A DNA stretch of 64,000 nucleotides from positions 4,406-68,405 of the forward strand of contig JANLTU010000036.1 of NCBI GenBank assembly GCA_031363085.1, read 5' to 3'. The notes below the pieces were generated by a model, which saw only the letters and a list, made by a program, of their open reading frames with translations, had not been told where the DNA came from and did no database searches. Of the stretch, positions 52,616 through 62,006 are shown piece after piece. The stretch comes from UBA6921 sp031363085 (GTDB lineage Bacteria > Pseudomonadota > Gammaproteobacteria > SG8-11). The translations under genes and the position numbers were made by a program. Positions within the stretch are counted from its first letter, which is position 1; the number at the start of each line of letters is the position of its first letter.

Positions 52616-53341
52616 CTACATGAGCGAAAACTGGCGTTCCACTGCCTTGTGGTCCGTCTTCCACGCGGCATAAAGTTGCGTCGACATCGGGTCTGGGAAA
52701 ATATCTTCGCTGCCAGACTCAACCCCCGCGACAATCGCAGATGCAATGTCGGCGGGTTTGGTTTTAGGCATGTCTACGCCAGCGAGCATGTCGGTGTCCA
52801 CCGCGCCGGGAAACACACCGAAGACCCGGATGTTCTTGCTGGCGAGGGTTGCGCGCAGCGACTGCGTCATCGACCACGCTGCGGCTTTTGACGCGTTATA
52901 GGTGGACAGGCCCGGCATGCTGGCGAGCGCGACTAACGTCAGCATATTGATGATCGCGCCGCCGCCATTGGCCTCAATGACCGGCGCGAAGGCGCGCGCC
53001 ATATTGAGCTTGCCGTAGAAATTGGTGGCGAATTGCCGTGCAACCTTGTCGGTCGCGACATCGACGAAGCTGCCGAATTCCAGAATGCCGGCATTGTTGA
53101 TCAACACAGTTACATCGGGGGCTGCTGCTGTGGCCGCGTGGATGTGTTCCGCGTTGGTGACATCAAGATGCATGGGCTGCACGCGTGCGCGATCCAGCGC
53201 CACGACCGCTTCCAGCGTTTTCACGTCGCGTGCCCCGGCGTAGATTTTTTTTGCACCGGAATTCAATAACGCCTTGACGAGCGCGAGGCCAATGCCTCGG
53301 TTGGCGCCGGTAACCAGGGCGGTTGCGTTTCTGATCTGCAT
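52616..53341 (-). CDS. Short-chain dehydrogenase/reductase
   Basis: A 241-residue SDR. TGANRGIG near residue 11 binds NAD(P), NNAG (near 85) and the catalytic YNASKAA (Tyr-x3-Lys near 145) are intact. The ATG at 53341 is chosen for its GGAG site. It is divergent from a LysR regulator starting at 53535, so it is the likely regulated gene. Substrate unknown. It ends in KDH-like tail AWKTDHKAVERQFSLM. Confidence 0.88.
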   Translation of the reverse strand: MQIRNATALVTGANRGIGLALVKALLNSGAKKIYAGARDVKTLEAVVALDRARVQPMHLDVTNAEHIHAATAAAPDVTVLINNAGILEFGSFVDVATDKVARQFATNFYGKLNMARAFAPVIEANGGGAIINMLTLVALASMPGLSTYNASKAAAWSMTQSLRATLASKNIRVFGVFPGAVDTDMLAGVDMPKTKPADIASAIVAGVESGSEDIFPDPMSTQLYAAWKTDHKAVERQFSLM

Positions 53342-53451
53342 GGCATTCTCCAAAAGTGAGTTTCATCGAATATTCTCGTCAGCACTTGCCGTTGCCGGCG
53401 TGCTGCCGATGAGTGACTCTAGGCTCGAGGGTGCGCGCATTACAGAGCATT

Positions 53452-53474
53452 ATCTTCATTGCTATGATGCAGAT
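53452..53474. promoter_or_regulatory. Imperfect palindrome in the SDR/LysR divergent region
   Basis: A 23-base interrupted palindrome whose arms are ATCT (53452-53455) and AGAT (53471-53474), with inner CAT/ATG pairs at 53457-53459 and 53466-53468. Seven of nine outer pairs match. It lies between the two divergent starts, where a LysR-type operator would be expected. It does not include a clean T-N11-A core. Confidence 0.3.
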
Positions 53475-53534
53475 CGCGCACGAGTCGCGTGCCCAGCTCA
53501 TTTGTATCTTCACTCGTCGGAGATTGGCCATCGT

Positions 53535-54422
53535 ATGGATACCAATGCGCTCGAACTTTTTTCGCTGGTCGTCAAGCACGGCAGTTTCGCTGCTGCGGCC
53601 CGGGACCGGAACCTGGATCCCTCGTCGGTTTCACGCATCATCGCCGGGCTTGAAACGGAGCTGGGCGTGCGGCTGTTTCAGCGCAACACCCGTCAATTGG
53701 CGCTGACCGAGGCGGGCAATGTTTACTTCCAGCGCATCGAGCCGCTGATCGAGGAAATACAGCATGCGCAGCACGCCGCTGTCGATGTTTCCAGCCGGGT
53801 TACCGGAACGTTGCGCGTGACTGCTTCTAACTCGTTCGGGCTGAAGTTCGTCGTGCCGCGCCTTCCGGCGTTCGCACAACACTATCCGGAATTGGTCGTG
53901 GATCTGATGCTGACCGACGCGGTCGTAGACCTCTTGAGCGAGCGTATGGACATCGCGATTCGTCTCGGCACGCTTGCGGATTCGAATATGGTTTCTCAAG
54001 TGCTCACGTACACGCGCTATCGGGTGGTCGCGAGTCCAGCATATTTACAAAGACATGGCACACCGAAGCAGCCGGTTCAGGTGAGTGAGCACAATGGCCT
54101 GCTGTTTCCGCTGGCAGGATTTCGCTCGCGTTGGATTTTCCGCGACAAGAAAGGTGTGCAGAGCGAGGTTCCGATCAAGGGCAAGTTATTGGTGTCCAAC
54201 GCCATCGGATTGCAGCAGTGCGCGCTGGCCGGAATGGGGCTTGCGCTGTTGCCGGGCTGGCTGGTTCAAGACGATATCGAGTCAGGCAAGCTTGTCGACC
54301 TGTTCCCGACATGGGAAGTCACTGCGACGGACTTCGAGACGGCGGCGTGGTTCGTTTATCCGTCGCGCGCCTATGTCCCCTTGAAGGTGCGCGTGTTCAT
54401 CGACTTTATGCGCGCAGTTTGA
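53535..54422 (+). CDS. LysR-family transcriptional regulator
   Basis: A 295-residue regulator. The winged HTH occupies residues 1-60 (LFSLVVKHGSFAAAARDRNL; VSRIIAGLETELGVRLFQRN) and the substrate-binding domain follows (TGTLRVTASNSFGLKFVVPRL; VVASPAYLQRHG). The effector and the CrgA-like subgroup wording (GTLRVTAS) suit control of the divergent SDR gene. The ATG at 53535 begins MDTNALELFSLV; reading further up to 53274 adds non-conserved sequence. Ends 35 bases from the convergent next gene. Confidence 0.9.
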   Translation: MDTNALELFSLVVKHGSFAAAARDRNLDPSSVSRIIAGLETELGVRLFQRNTRQLALTEAGNVYFQRIEPLIEEIQHAQHAAVDVSSRVTGTLRVTASNSFGLKFVVPRLPAFAQHYPELVVDLMLTDAVVDLLSERMDIAIRLGTLADSNMVSQVLTYTRYRVVASPAYLQRHGTPKQPVQVSEHNGLLFPLAGFRSRWIFRDKKGVQSEVPIKGKLLVSNAIGLQQCALAGMGLALLPGWLVQDDIESGKLVDLFPTWEVTATDFETAAWFVYPSRAYVPLKVRVFIDFMRAV

Positions 54423-54457
54423 AGCTGGGCAGACCGTTCCGGGTCGCAGGCTTATTG

Positions 54458-57346
54458 TTAATACGCGGCGCCGATGCCGAGATACACCTGATTTTCGCCG
54501 CCGGCGTCGATGCCGTGCGCGTAGCCCAGACGTAAATCCAGCATGATCCAGTAACCCAGCACGGTGTCGACGTGCAGTTCCACGCCGGCGCCCCGGCGCA
54601 GTGTTTCCTTGCTTGCGCCGGTGAACCAGGCTTCGCCGGCATTGACGAAGATGCTGGCGTGTACTTGATGCACGCCCACCGGCGGCGACATGATGCCGTA
54701 TTCAACGCGCTGAATCGGCAGGCGCCATTCGGCGGCGACCAGTTCGACGCGATTGCCGCGCAAATCAATCAGACCCTCGGGGTAGCCGCGCAACGAAAAG
54801 CGTCGTTGATTGAACAAGGATTCAGTCGGCAAGGCCAACGGCGGCGCCGCCGCCTCGCTGGCGGCACCGCCCAGGCGAAACGGCCGCGCAAAGTCGCTGC
54901 CGCGTCCGGCCAGCGCACGTAACGCGAGCACGTGCTGGTCGCCCAGGGGCAGATATTCGCGCCAGTCGAGCAAGGCCACGTTACCGGCATAATCGCTGCG
55001 CAAGACATCGCTGTTCTCGATGGTTAGTTGCACCCGGCGGCCGTCGCCGGCGCTGACGGAAATCGGATAGTGCTTAGCGCTGTTAAATGTCACGCCCAGG
55101 CCCACTAGGGCATCGGTCTGGGTGGAGGCGGTATAGCGCGGGTTGATTATCAGCGCATCGTGTTCTCGGGTGTAAACCAGAGCGGTATGCAAACCCCATT
55201 GCGAGTCGGCGGACAGCAGCGGTGTTACGGTTTCAGCAGCCAACGCGTCCGAGAAACGGATGCGAGCCACGACCTCTTGACTGTCGAGATAGTCCAGCGG
55301 CACGCGCGAGGCGTGTAATTTGAGCGTGGGATTCCAACGGTCGTAGATATAGGCGAGGTCGCCCAGTAACCATTTATTTTTAACATCAAGCCCGGCACGC
55401 AAGGAGTAGTCGTGACGCGCCAATGCGTCTCCACCGCCGGTAAAAAAGCCCAGTTCGGTGTGTTGTTTGGTGACGCTCCAATAGGGAAACCACCATTTGG
55501 GCTTGACCGATTCCCAGGGCGAATAATCACTGGCTGGGTAAGCAGCGCCGGCTGCCGGAGCGGCGACCGGTGCGGCATTAGGCTGGCCGGGTGCGAGCGT
55601 GCGGCCAGTGCCGGTAGCCATGTCGACGTCAATCTTGAAAATGTCATAACCCTGCGCCGTGACGCCGGAGTAATACAGTATGGATTGATCGGCGCTCAGG
55701 CTGGGGTGGAAGGCGCCGCCGCGCACCTGGGTGAGCGCCGTCACGTGGCGTGTGGCTAAATCCAGGCGCTGAATGTTGTACACGCCGTCGTAGTCGGCGC
55801 TGTACACCACGCTGTTACCGTTCGGTGTAAAGCTCGCGTGCGCTTCAATGGCGTCGTCGTCAGTGAGCTTGCTCCAGGTGCGGGTTGCGATATCAAACAG
55901 TTGCAGGTTCCACTGTCCGGCGCTCCACATGGCCGCGACGATGCGCGTTCCGTCCGGTGAAAAGTGCGCTTCACCGATGACTTGTTTTTCAGTGCCTTGC
56001 CAGAGTACATCCACGCGCGTGCCGCTGCTGTCCAGCAGGTGCAGGGCGCTGTTGCCTAATTGGTTGTGCACGGCAAGAATCTTGTCGCCGGCCGGGTTCC
56101 AGGTTGCATAGCGATAGCGCTGCGCAACGGTGAGGCGCTGCATCGAGTAAGTGTCAAGATCGATGCGGTAGAGGTCGGAGTATTCATTGGTGTTGCGTAC
56201 CACGTCGAGTTGCGTGAGCAAAATTCCGGCGCGCGGATGGATGTCGAAGCGCGTGGAATGAATGCGCGCGACACTGCGCGGCGCGTCGCTGCCGGATGCC
56301 AAGCGCATTAGTTGGGTATGACTTGCAAGGTCGCTGCGTACGTAATAAACATCGCCGTTCGGCAGCACGACCGGGTGCTGGGTGTAGTGGCCGTCATGGG
56401 TTATTTGCGCGCCTTCATGTACGCCGGCCGCTGCGATGGCTGCGATTTGCGGCTGAAAGCGTTCTTGCAAGTAAGCGCTGAATTCAGGCCAGAGCTGATC
56501 CAGGTCGCGGCCGAAGATGCGGCGGCTGGTTCCGTTCAAGCGGAACGGTATGAGGTTGCTGCTATATTCACCGATCCATTCGCGCAGCCGTTCGCGGCCG
56601 TATTTGGCTTGAATGAACTCCATGAAATAAACGCCATACAAATAACGCGTAGTGCCGTCGGGCCAGGTCACGACAGGCTGGTTAACCTGGCGCAGCGGTT
56701 TGATGCCATTGGCCACTTCCAGGCGCATCAACATCTGGTAGGCCGAGCTTTGCCCACGGCCGATGCCGCGCGCAACATCGGTTTCCAAAAACGTGGCCAG
56801 CCCTTCAATCGGCCAACTGGGTTGCAATAGGTTGGGAAACAGCCACGGAAAAATGCGCCCGAAGATTTCGCGCAGTCCGGCGGCGGCTCCAGCGGCTTTG
56901 TCCAGGTGCAGTGCGTGCGTGTATTCGTGGGTGATCAGATAATCGAGCCAATTATCGTAGTCTTCCAAGGTGTCGATGTCGTCGGGCGGCGTGACAATGA
57001 TCACCATTTCGTTGTTCGGTGTCGGCGTCGTGGAGCCATTGCTGAGGTCGGCGCGATCAGTCAATACCAGCTCCGTCGGTTGCGCCGGTGTCCAGGCAAA
57101 GAACGGCTGCAAGTGTTCGTGTACGCGTTCGGCAATGACCGCGACCTGTTGGGCGAGGGCGTCTTCGTCGTCGTGAAAATGAATGTTGAAGTGCGCGGTG
57201 TGCAGGGTCTGCCAGTGCAGCGCCGGGTCGTACGAAAAGGCGGCGTACGCGGTATTAAACAGCATGCAGCAGAGGCTCGTCAGCAGAAAAATAGTCGCTC
57301 TCGCGCAGCCCTGCGTCCGTGATACCGGTACATTGAAGGCGCGCAT
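54458..57346 (-). CDS. Three-part envelope protein: HExxH metallopeptidase-like + TolB-like propeller + outer-membrane barrel
   Basis: A 962-residue exported protein (hydrophobic signal IFLLTSLCCMLFNTAYA). Residues about 40-290 form a peptidase-MA-like domain with zinc motif HEYTH at 140-144 and a likely third ligand Glu181 in WPIEGLATFLE. Residues about 310-610 hold TolB/WD40-like repeats (HPVVLPNGDVYYVRSD; GEAHFSPDGTRIVAAM; HASFTPNGNSVVYSAD; HPSLSADQSILYYSG). The last 320 residues look like a BamA/surface-antigen beta-barrel (GLGVTFNSAKHYPISVSAGD; RRFSLRGYPEGLIDLRGN; VHASIFVNAGEAWFTG). The start at 57346 is the only ATG before the signal. It lies 3 bases after argA and is probably co-transcribed. 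Substrate unknown. Confidence 0.83.
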   Translation of the reverse strand: MRAFNVPVSRTQGCARATIFLLTSLCCMLFNTAYAAFSYDPALHWQTLHTAHFNIHFHDDEDALAQQVAVIAERVHEHLQPFFAWTPAQPTELVLTDRADLSNGSTTPTPNNEMVIIVTPPDDIDTLEDYDNWLDYLITHEYTHALHLDKAAGAAAGLREIFGRIFPWLFPNLLQPSWPIEGLATFLETDVARGIGRGQSSAYQMLMRLEVANGIKPLRQVNQPVVTWPDGTTRYLYGVYFMEFIQAKYGRERLREWIGEYSSNLIPFRLNGTSRRIFGRDLDQLWPEFSAYLQERFQPQIAAIAAAGVHEGAQITHDGHYTQHPVVLPNGDVYYVRSDLASHTQLMRLASGSDAPRSVARIHSTRFDIHPRAGILLTQLDVVRNTNEYSDLYRIDLDTYSMQRLTVAQRYRYATWNPAGDKILAVHNQLGNSALHLLDSSGTRVDVLWQGTEKQVIGEAHFSPDGTRIVAAMWSAGQWNLQLFDIATRTWSKLTDDDAIEAHASFTPNGNSVVYSADYDGVYNIQRLDLATRHVTALTQVRGGAFHPSLSADQSILYYSGVTAQGYDIFKIDVDMATGTGRTLAPGQPNAAPVAAPAAGAAYPASDYSPWESVKPKWWFPYWSVTKQHTELGFFTGGGDALARHDYSLRAGLDVKNKWLLGDLAYIYDRWNPTLKLHASRVPLDYLDSQEVVARIRFSDALAAETVTPLLSADSQWGLHTALVYTREHDALIINPRYTASTQTDALVGLGVTFNSAKHYPISVSAGDGRRVQLTIENSDVLRSDYAGNVALLDWREYLPLGDQHVLALRALAGRGSDFARPFRLGGAASEAAAPPLALPTESLFNQRRFSLRGYPEGLIDLRGNRVELVAAEWRLPIQRVEYGIMSPPVGVHQVHASIFVNAGEAWFTGASKETLRRGAGVELHVDTVLGYWIMLDLRLGYAHGIDAGGENQVYLGIGAAY

Positions 57347-57349
57347 TGG

Positions 57350-58672
57350 TTAAAGGTTCTTTAAGTAAACGTGTGAGCGGCGCTGGTAGTTGTAGAGCGC
57401 CTGTTTTTTGATCGGCAGGGCGGTGATGTCGGCGCGCTCAAAACCGCGTTCGATAAACCAATGCGCGGTCTGGGTGGTGAGTACGAATAGCCGTTTGACG
57501 CCAATTTTTTTTGCGCGCCGTTCCAGGTAAGAAAGCAAGGCGTCGCCCCGGCCGCTGTCGCGATAGTCGGGATGCACCGCCAAACCCGCCAGCTCGCCGA
57601 CGCTTTCGCCGGGATACGGATACAGCGCGGCGCAGCCGATGATCATGCCGTCGCGTTCCACCACGCTGAATTGATCGATTTCGGTTTCCAGCAATTCACG
57701 CGAGCGCCGCACCAAAATGCCCTCGGCTTCCAGCGGCGCGATTAATTCCAGAATGCCGCCGACGTCGTCGATGCTGGCCTGGCGCATGCCTTCAAAGACG
57801 TCGGCGTTCACCAAGCTGCCGATGCCGTCACGCGTGAACAGTTCCAGCAGCAAGCCGCCATCGACGCGCCGGTTGAGCACGTGCACCCGGCGGGTGCCGT
57901 TGTTGCACACGCGCACGGCGCTTTTCAGCAGCGCGATGTCGTCGTCCAGCACCGAAGTGTTGGCTGCCAGCGCCTGTTCTGCGTCGTGCACCGACAGTTC
58001 ACGCAACACCCGCTTGCGCCGGTCGCGTAATCCAGGGGCCTCAGCGAGACAAATAAGTTTCTCGGCTTTCAGCGCGATGGCGGCCGAAGTGGCAACGTCC
58101 AGCATGCCAAGGTTGAACACTTCGCCGGTCGGTGAATAACCCAAAGGCGACAGCAGCACGATGGTGCCGTCCTGCAGGTGACGTTGCAGGGCTTCGGCGT
58201 CGATACGGCGCACTTCGCCGGTGTGCCCGTAATCGACGCCGTCGCGAACCCCCAACGGCCGCGCCGCGACAAAGTTGCCGGATGCCACACGGATGCGCGC
58301 GCCGGCCATCGGCGAGTTTGCCAGGCCCATCGACAGCAGCGCCTCGATCTCGACTTTTACGCTGCCGACCGCTTCTTTAACGCAGGTCAGCGCCACTGCG
58401 TCGGTGACGCGCAGGCCGTTAACATAATGCAACTCCGCGCCCCGTTCGCGCAGACGTTGCTCGATCTGCGGGCGCGCGCCGTGCACCAGCACCAAGCGAA
58501 TCCCCAGGCTGTTGAGCAAGGCGAGATCATGAATCAGGTGCGGGAAGTGCGCGTCGGCGACCGCATCGCCGTCGAACGCGATGACGAAAGTTTTGCCGCG
58601 AAACGCATTGATATACGGCGCGGAATTGCGAAACCACTGCACGAACGGACTATTATTTTTTTCGTTGCCCAC
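57350..58672 (-). CDS. argA: N-acetylglutamate synthase ArgA
   Basis: A 440-residue enzyme starting arginine synthesis by acetylating glutamate. An N-terminal amino-acid-kinase-like domain (FVIAFDGDAVADAHF; LLSPLGYSPTGEVFN) of about 280 residues carries allosteric arginine control, and a C-terminal GNAT domain (LAGLAVHPDYRDSGRGDALL; TTQTAHWFIERGF) does the acetylation. The length agrees with E. coli ArgA (443). It stands upstream of the HEYTH-type protein gene, with a 3-base gap. Confidence 0.93.
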   Translation of the reverse strand: MGNEKNNSPFVQWFRNSAPYINAFRGKTFVIAFDGDAVADAHFPHLIHDLALLNSLGIRLVLVHGARPQIEQRLRERGAELHYVNGLRVTDAVALTCVKEAVGSVKVEIEALLSMGLANSPMAGARIRVASGNFVAARPLGVRDGVDYGHTGEVRRIDAEALQRHLQDGTIVLLSPLGYSPTGEVFNLGMLDVATSAAIALKAEKLICLAEAPGLRDRRKRVLRELSVHDAEQALAANTSVLDDDIALLKSAVRVCNNGTRRVHVLNRRVDGGLLLELFTRDGIGSLVNADVFEGMRQASIDDVGGILELIAPLEAEGILVRRSRELLETEIDQFSVVERDGMIIGCAALYPYPGESVGELAGLAVHPDYRDSGRGDALLSYLERRAKKIGVKRLFVLTTQTAHWFIERGFERADITALPIKKQALYNYQRRSHVYLKNL

Positions 58673-58933
58673 GGGTGGACTCGTTGCGTTGGATGAAAAA
58701 TATCGCCGCCAAAATACAACGGAATCCGCATTCTACATGATGCGGTCTTGCGCGCAGAAAAATCGGCCGGGACACACGTGAGCACTGCGTGTGTTACTCA
58801 ATAAAAGATGACATAAGCCGATAAAACCGACATGGGTGGCGTTTGAATTTTGGCGTCGACTAAAAAGTTCTTCCGATGCTTCTTGAGGTGGTCCTTGATC
58901 GCTGCATTTAATTTCAAGTTTATAAGGCGAAGC

Positions 58934-59779
58934 ATGCCCTATATTTTCTTGCTTCTGTTTGCACTCACCGGCGGATCGGCGACCGCAGCCGCAGTAGCGC
59001 CCGCGAGCGAACAGCCGTCCACTTTTTTGCGTTTCGCGATTGTTCCGCAGCAGTCCCCGCGCGAACTGGCAAAACGCTGGGGACCGATTATTCAATACAT
59101 CACCGAGCATTCGGGCGTGTCTTTACAATTTCAGACCGCCAATAGCCTGACCACCTATCAGCATGAAATGAAAGTCGGGCTGTACGATATTTCTTTCATT
59201 AACGCGTATTACTATGCCGCGTTCAGCAACGACGCCGGCTACAAAGTTTTTGCCCAAGAGAAAGATGCCAAATTCGTGGGTGTCATGGTGGTGCGCAAAG
59301 ACAGTCCCTACCAAACGCTTGACGACCTGGAAGGCAAGACCTTGGCATTTCCAGCGCCCACAGCGGTCACGTCGATGCTGGCGTATACCCAGCTCAAAGC
59401 AAAAAACATTCATTTTTCGCCCAACTATGTCATCTCAATGGACTCGGTATACCGTGCCGTCGCCAAGGGGTTATTTCCGGCAGGCCAAGGAGAGATGCGC
59501 ACTTTCGGCAGTATGGAACCGGAAATTCGCGATCAGTTACGTATTCTGTGGTCGGCGGATCCGATGCCGCCGTTTACCTTCAGTGCGCATCCGCGCGTGC
59601 CACAGGCGCTTCTCCAAAAGGTGGCGAAAGCTATGTTTGAGATGGCCGATAATCCCGAAGGAATCGAGTTGCTCAAGGCGGTCAATATGAAGGGCATTGC
59701 CGCAGCGCAAGACGGTGAGTATGAGTCGCTGCGTAAACTCAAGCTTTTGACCATGGAGCCACCACCCAAGCTTGACTAA
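58934..59779 (+). CDS. PhnD-like periplasmic substrate-binding protein
   Basis: A 281-residue exported protein. The ATG at 58934 (MPYIFLLLFALTGGSATAAA) is a signal peptide and has AAGGCGA before it; a longer frame to 58850 is less likely. The fold matches the PhnD/phosphonate and phosphate-binding type (COG3221): LRFAIVPQQSPRELAKRW, YDISFINAYYYAAF, VVRKDSPYQTLDDLEGK, AFPAPTAVTSMLAY. No transporter permease or ATPase lies near; instead the next gene is a GGDEF-EAL protein 77 bases away. It therefore probably works as a sensor ligand receptor. Confidence 0.85.
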   Translation: MPYIFLLLFALTGGSATAAAVAPASEQPSTFLRFAIVPQQSPRELAKRWGPIIQYITEHSGVSLQFQTANSLTTYQHEMKVGLYDISFINAYYYAAFSNDAGYKVFAQEKDAKFVGVMVVRKDSPYQTLDDLEGKTLAFPAPTAVTSMLAYTQLKAKNIHFSPNYVISMDSVYRAVAKGLFPAGQGEMRTFGSMEPEIRDQLRILWSADPMPPFTFSAHPRVPQALLQKVAKAMFEMADNPEGIELLKAVNMKGIAAAQDGEYESLRKLKLLTMEPPPKLD

Positions 59780-59856
59780 CTCTTCCGCGAAGCGAGTGTG
59801 CGGCACGACCCGTCAGAAGTAGCCGGTTACTACCCCAATGAGTATGCGAACTGTTT

Positions 59857-61977
59857 ATGTCATTCCGGCTTAAAACGATCCTTGGCATTGTACTTATCCA
59901 AGCGACCTTGCTGTTGCTCCTGAATTGGTACGGCTTTAATGCATTTAAATCCTCGAATGAAGAAGAATTTTTAAAGCGCGCTCAAACCACCACCGCCCTC
60001 TTTGCCTCCACAGTTCATAATGCCGTTTTAGCATCCGACTTGGCCGCGCTCGAAAGTTTTGTGGACGAGATACTGACCAATCATGACATCGTCTATGCCA
60101 GAATTCTGGCCCGCGAAGTCGTGCTGGCTCAGGGCGGTGATTCAGTAGCGCTCGCCCGACCTTTTTTAGCGGATACACGTTTTGAAGACGTCACGGGCAG
60201 CGTGTTTGATAGCGGTGCCGACATCAATATCGCAGCCAAAAAATATGGGCGTGTCGAGTTGGGGTTTACTACCAAAGCTATGCAGGAGGTGCTGGCAGAA
60301 GCGCGGCATAAATTATTCGTTTTCGACGCGCTGGCAATGACGCTGCTGGCTATTTTCTCCTACCTGCTGGGGCTTTATTTAACGCGCGGATTGGAAACCT
60401 TAAAGAAAGCGTCACGCTGTGTCGCCGAAGGCGATCTCGGCTACCAGATCGCGGTACGCGGCAGCGATGAGCTGGCACAAACCGCAGCGGCTTTTAACGA
60501 CATGTCGAGCAAGCTTGCCTTGCTGGACCAGGAACATCGGCGCGCTGAAAATGAAATCAAACTCCTGAATGCGGAGCTTGAAGAACGGGTGGAACACCGT
60601 ACCACCCAACTGGCGTCGCTTAACAAAAAACTTGAACATCAATCGTTGCACGATGCGTTGACCCTATTACCGAATCGTACGCTCTATCACGACCGGCTCG
60701 ATCAGGCGATTCTCCTTGCGCATCGCAACACACAATCCTTCGCGCTGATGGCCTTGGATCTGGATCGGTTCAAGGAGATTAACGATTCGTTGGGCCATCA
60801 CGCCGGCGATCTGGTATTACAAGAAACGGCGGAGCGGCTCAAGAGCGCGTTGCGTCATTCAGACACGGTGGCGCGCATGGGCGGCGATGAATTTGCGCTA
60901 TTGTTGCCTACCGCCAGCAGTGCGGAAGAGGCCACGGTGGTGGCAAAGAAAATCCTGCAACTGTTTACTGAACATCTGGTGGTCGACGGCCGCCCGATTG
61001 ACATCGGTGCCAGCATTGGCATTGCACTCTTTCCCCAGCACGGCGACGACGCTTCCACCTTGATGCGGCGTTCCGACTCGGCCATGTATGCGGCCAAGCG
61101 CAGTCAGTCGGGCTATGTGCTTTACGATTCAAGCCTGGATGCCGAGGATGCTGAGCGACTGACTCTGCAAATGGATTTGCGGCATGCCCTGGGCAATAAA
61201 GAACTGGTGCTGCACTATCAGCCGAAGATCGATTTTTCCACCCACCAAATCAGCGGTGTTGAGGCGCTGGTGCGTTGGCAACACCCACGCCTGGGGCTGA
61301 TTTTTCCAGACGCTTTCATTCCCATTGCGGAAAAAACCGGCTTGATGAAACCGTTTACACTCGCCGTCATCGAGCTGGCCTTGACCCAATCTGCCCTTTG
61401 GACTCAGGCCGGACTGCATCTGAGCATCGCCATCAACATCTCTGCCATCAATCTGCAGGATCCGCAGTTTCCCGCCGACATGGCGATGATGTTGGATAAA
61501 CATAAAGTCTTGTCCGCGAACATCGAACTGGAAGTAACCGAAACCGCCATCATGAGCGAGCCGCTGAAGGCCATCGAGAACATCAAGAAGCTCAGCGAGA
61601 TGGGTTTGCAAATTGCCATCGACGACTTTGGAACGGGCTATTCCTCGATGGCCTATTTGCGAAAACTGCTGGTCGCCAAAATTAAAATCGACAAGTCGTT
61701 TGTGATGGATATGCATAACAACAAAAACGACGAAGTCATCGTGCGTTCCACCGTGGACCTGGGGCATAACCTGGGGCTCACGGTGGTGGCCGAAGGCGTT
61801 GAAACGCAACTGGCGTGGGACAAACTTAAAGAACTGGGTTGCGATGCTGCGCAAGGTTACTTTATGGGGCGCCCCGTGGCGTCTGCCGAACTGGAAAAAT
61901 GGATCAGGCAATCACCCTGGGGTTTGACCCGCACGGAGATGGCCACGAGCCGGCAAGAAGTGCTTGCCCGAAAATAA
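59857..61977 (+). CDS. Membrane GGDEF-EAL protein with HAMP domain
   Basis: A 706-residue inner-membrane protein. One helix at residues 4-25, a periplasmic region up to about 150, a second helix near 152-175, then HAMP (RCVAEGDLGYQIAVRG) at about 178-230 with a coiled coil. GGDEF is intact (ARMGGDEFALLL, near residue 342). The EAL domain has GVEALVRWQHP near 468, DFGTGYSSMAYL and IKIDKSFVMDMH and VVAEGVET. It could both make and break cyclic di-GMP. It follows a PhnD-like binding protein that is likely to deliver the signal. It is followed by a decayed IS element. Confidence 0.92.
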   Translation: MSFRLKTILGIVLIQATLLLLLNWYGFNAFKSSNEEEFLKRAQTTTALFASTVHNAVLASDLAALESFVDEILTNHDIVYARILAREVVLAQGGDSVALARPFLADTRFEDVTGSVFDSGADINIAAKKYGRVELGFTTKAMQEVLAEARHKLFVFDALAMTLLAIFSYLLGLYLTRGLETLKKASRCVAEGDLGYQIAVRGSDELAQTAAAFNDMSSKLALLDQEHRRAENEIKLLNAELEERVEHRTTQLASLNKKLEHQSLHDALTLLPNRTLYHDRLDQAILLAHRNTQSFALMALDLDRFKEINDSLGHHAGDLVLQETAERLKSALRHSDTVARMGGDEFALLLPTASSAEEATVVAKKILQLFTEHLVVDGRPIDIGASIGIALFPQHGDDASTLMRRSDSAMYAAKRSQSGYVLYDSSLDAEDAERLTLQMDLRHALGNKELVLHYQPKIDFSTHQISGVEALVRWQHPRLGLIFPDAFIPIAEKTGLMKPFTLAVIELALTQSALWTQAGLHLSIAINISAINLQDPQFPADMAMMLDKHKVLSANIELEVTETAIMSEPLKAIENIKKLSEMGLQIAIDDFGTGYSSMAYLRKLLVAKIKIDKSFVMDMHNNKNDEVIVRSTVDLGHNLGLTVVAEGVETQLAWDKLKELGCDAAQGYFMGRPVASAELEKWIRQSPWGLTRTEMATSRQEVLARK

Positions 61978-62006
61978 CAGCGGGTGGCTGCGCCTTAGAA
62001 TAAATT

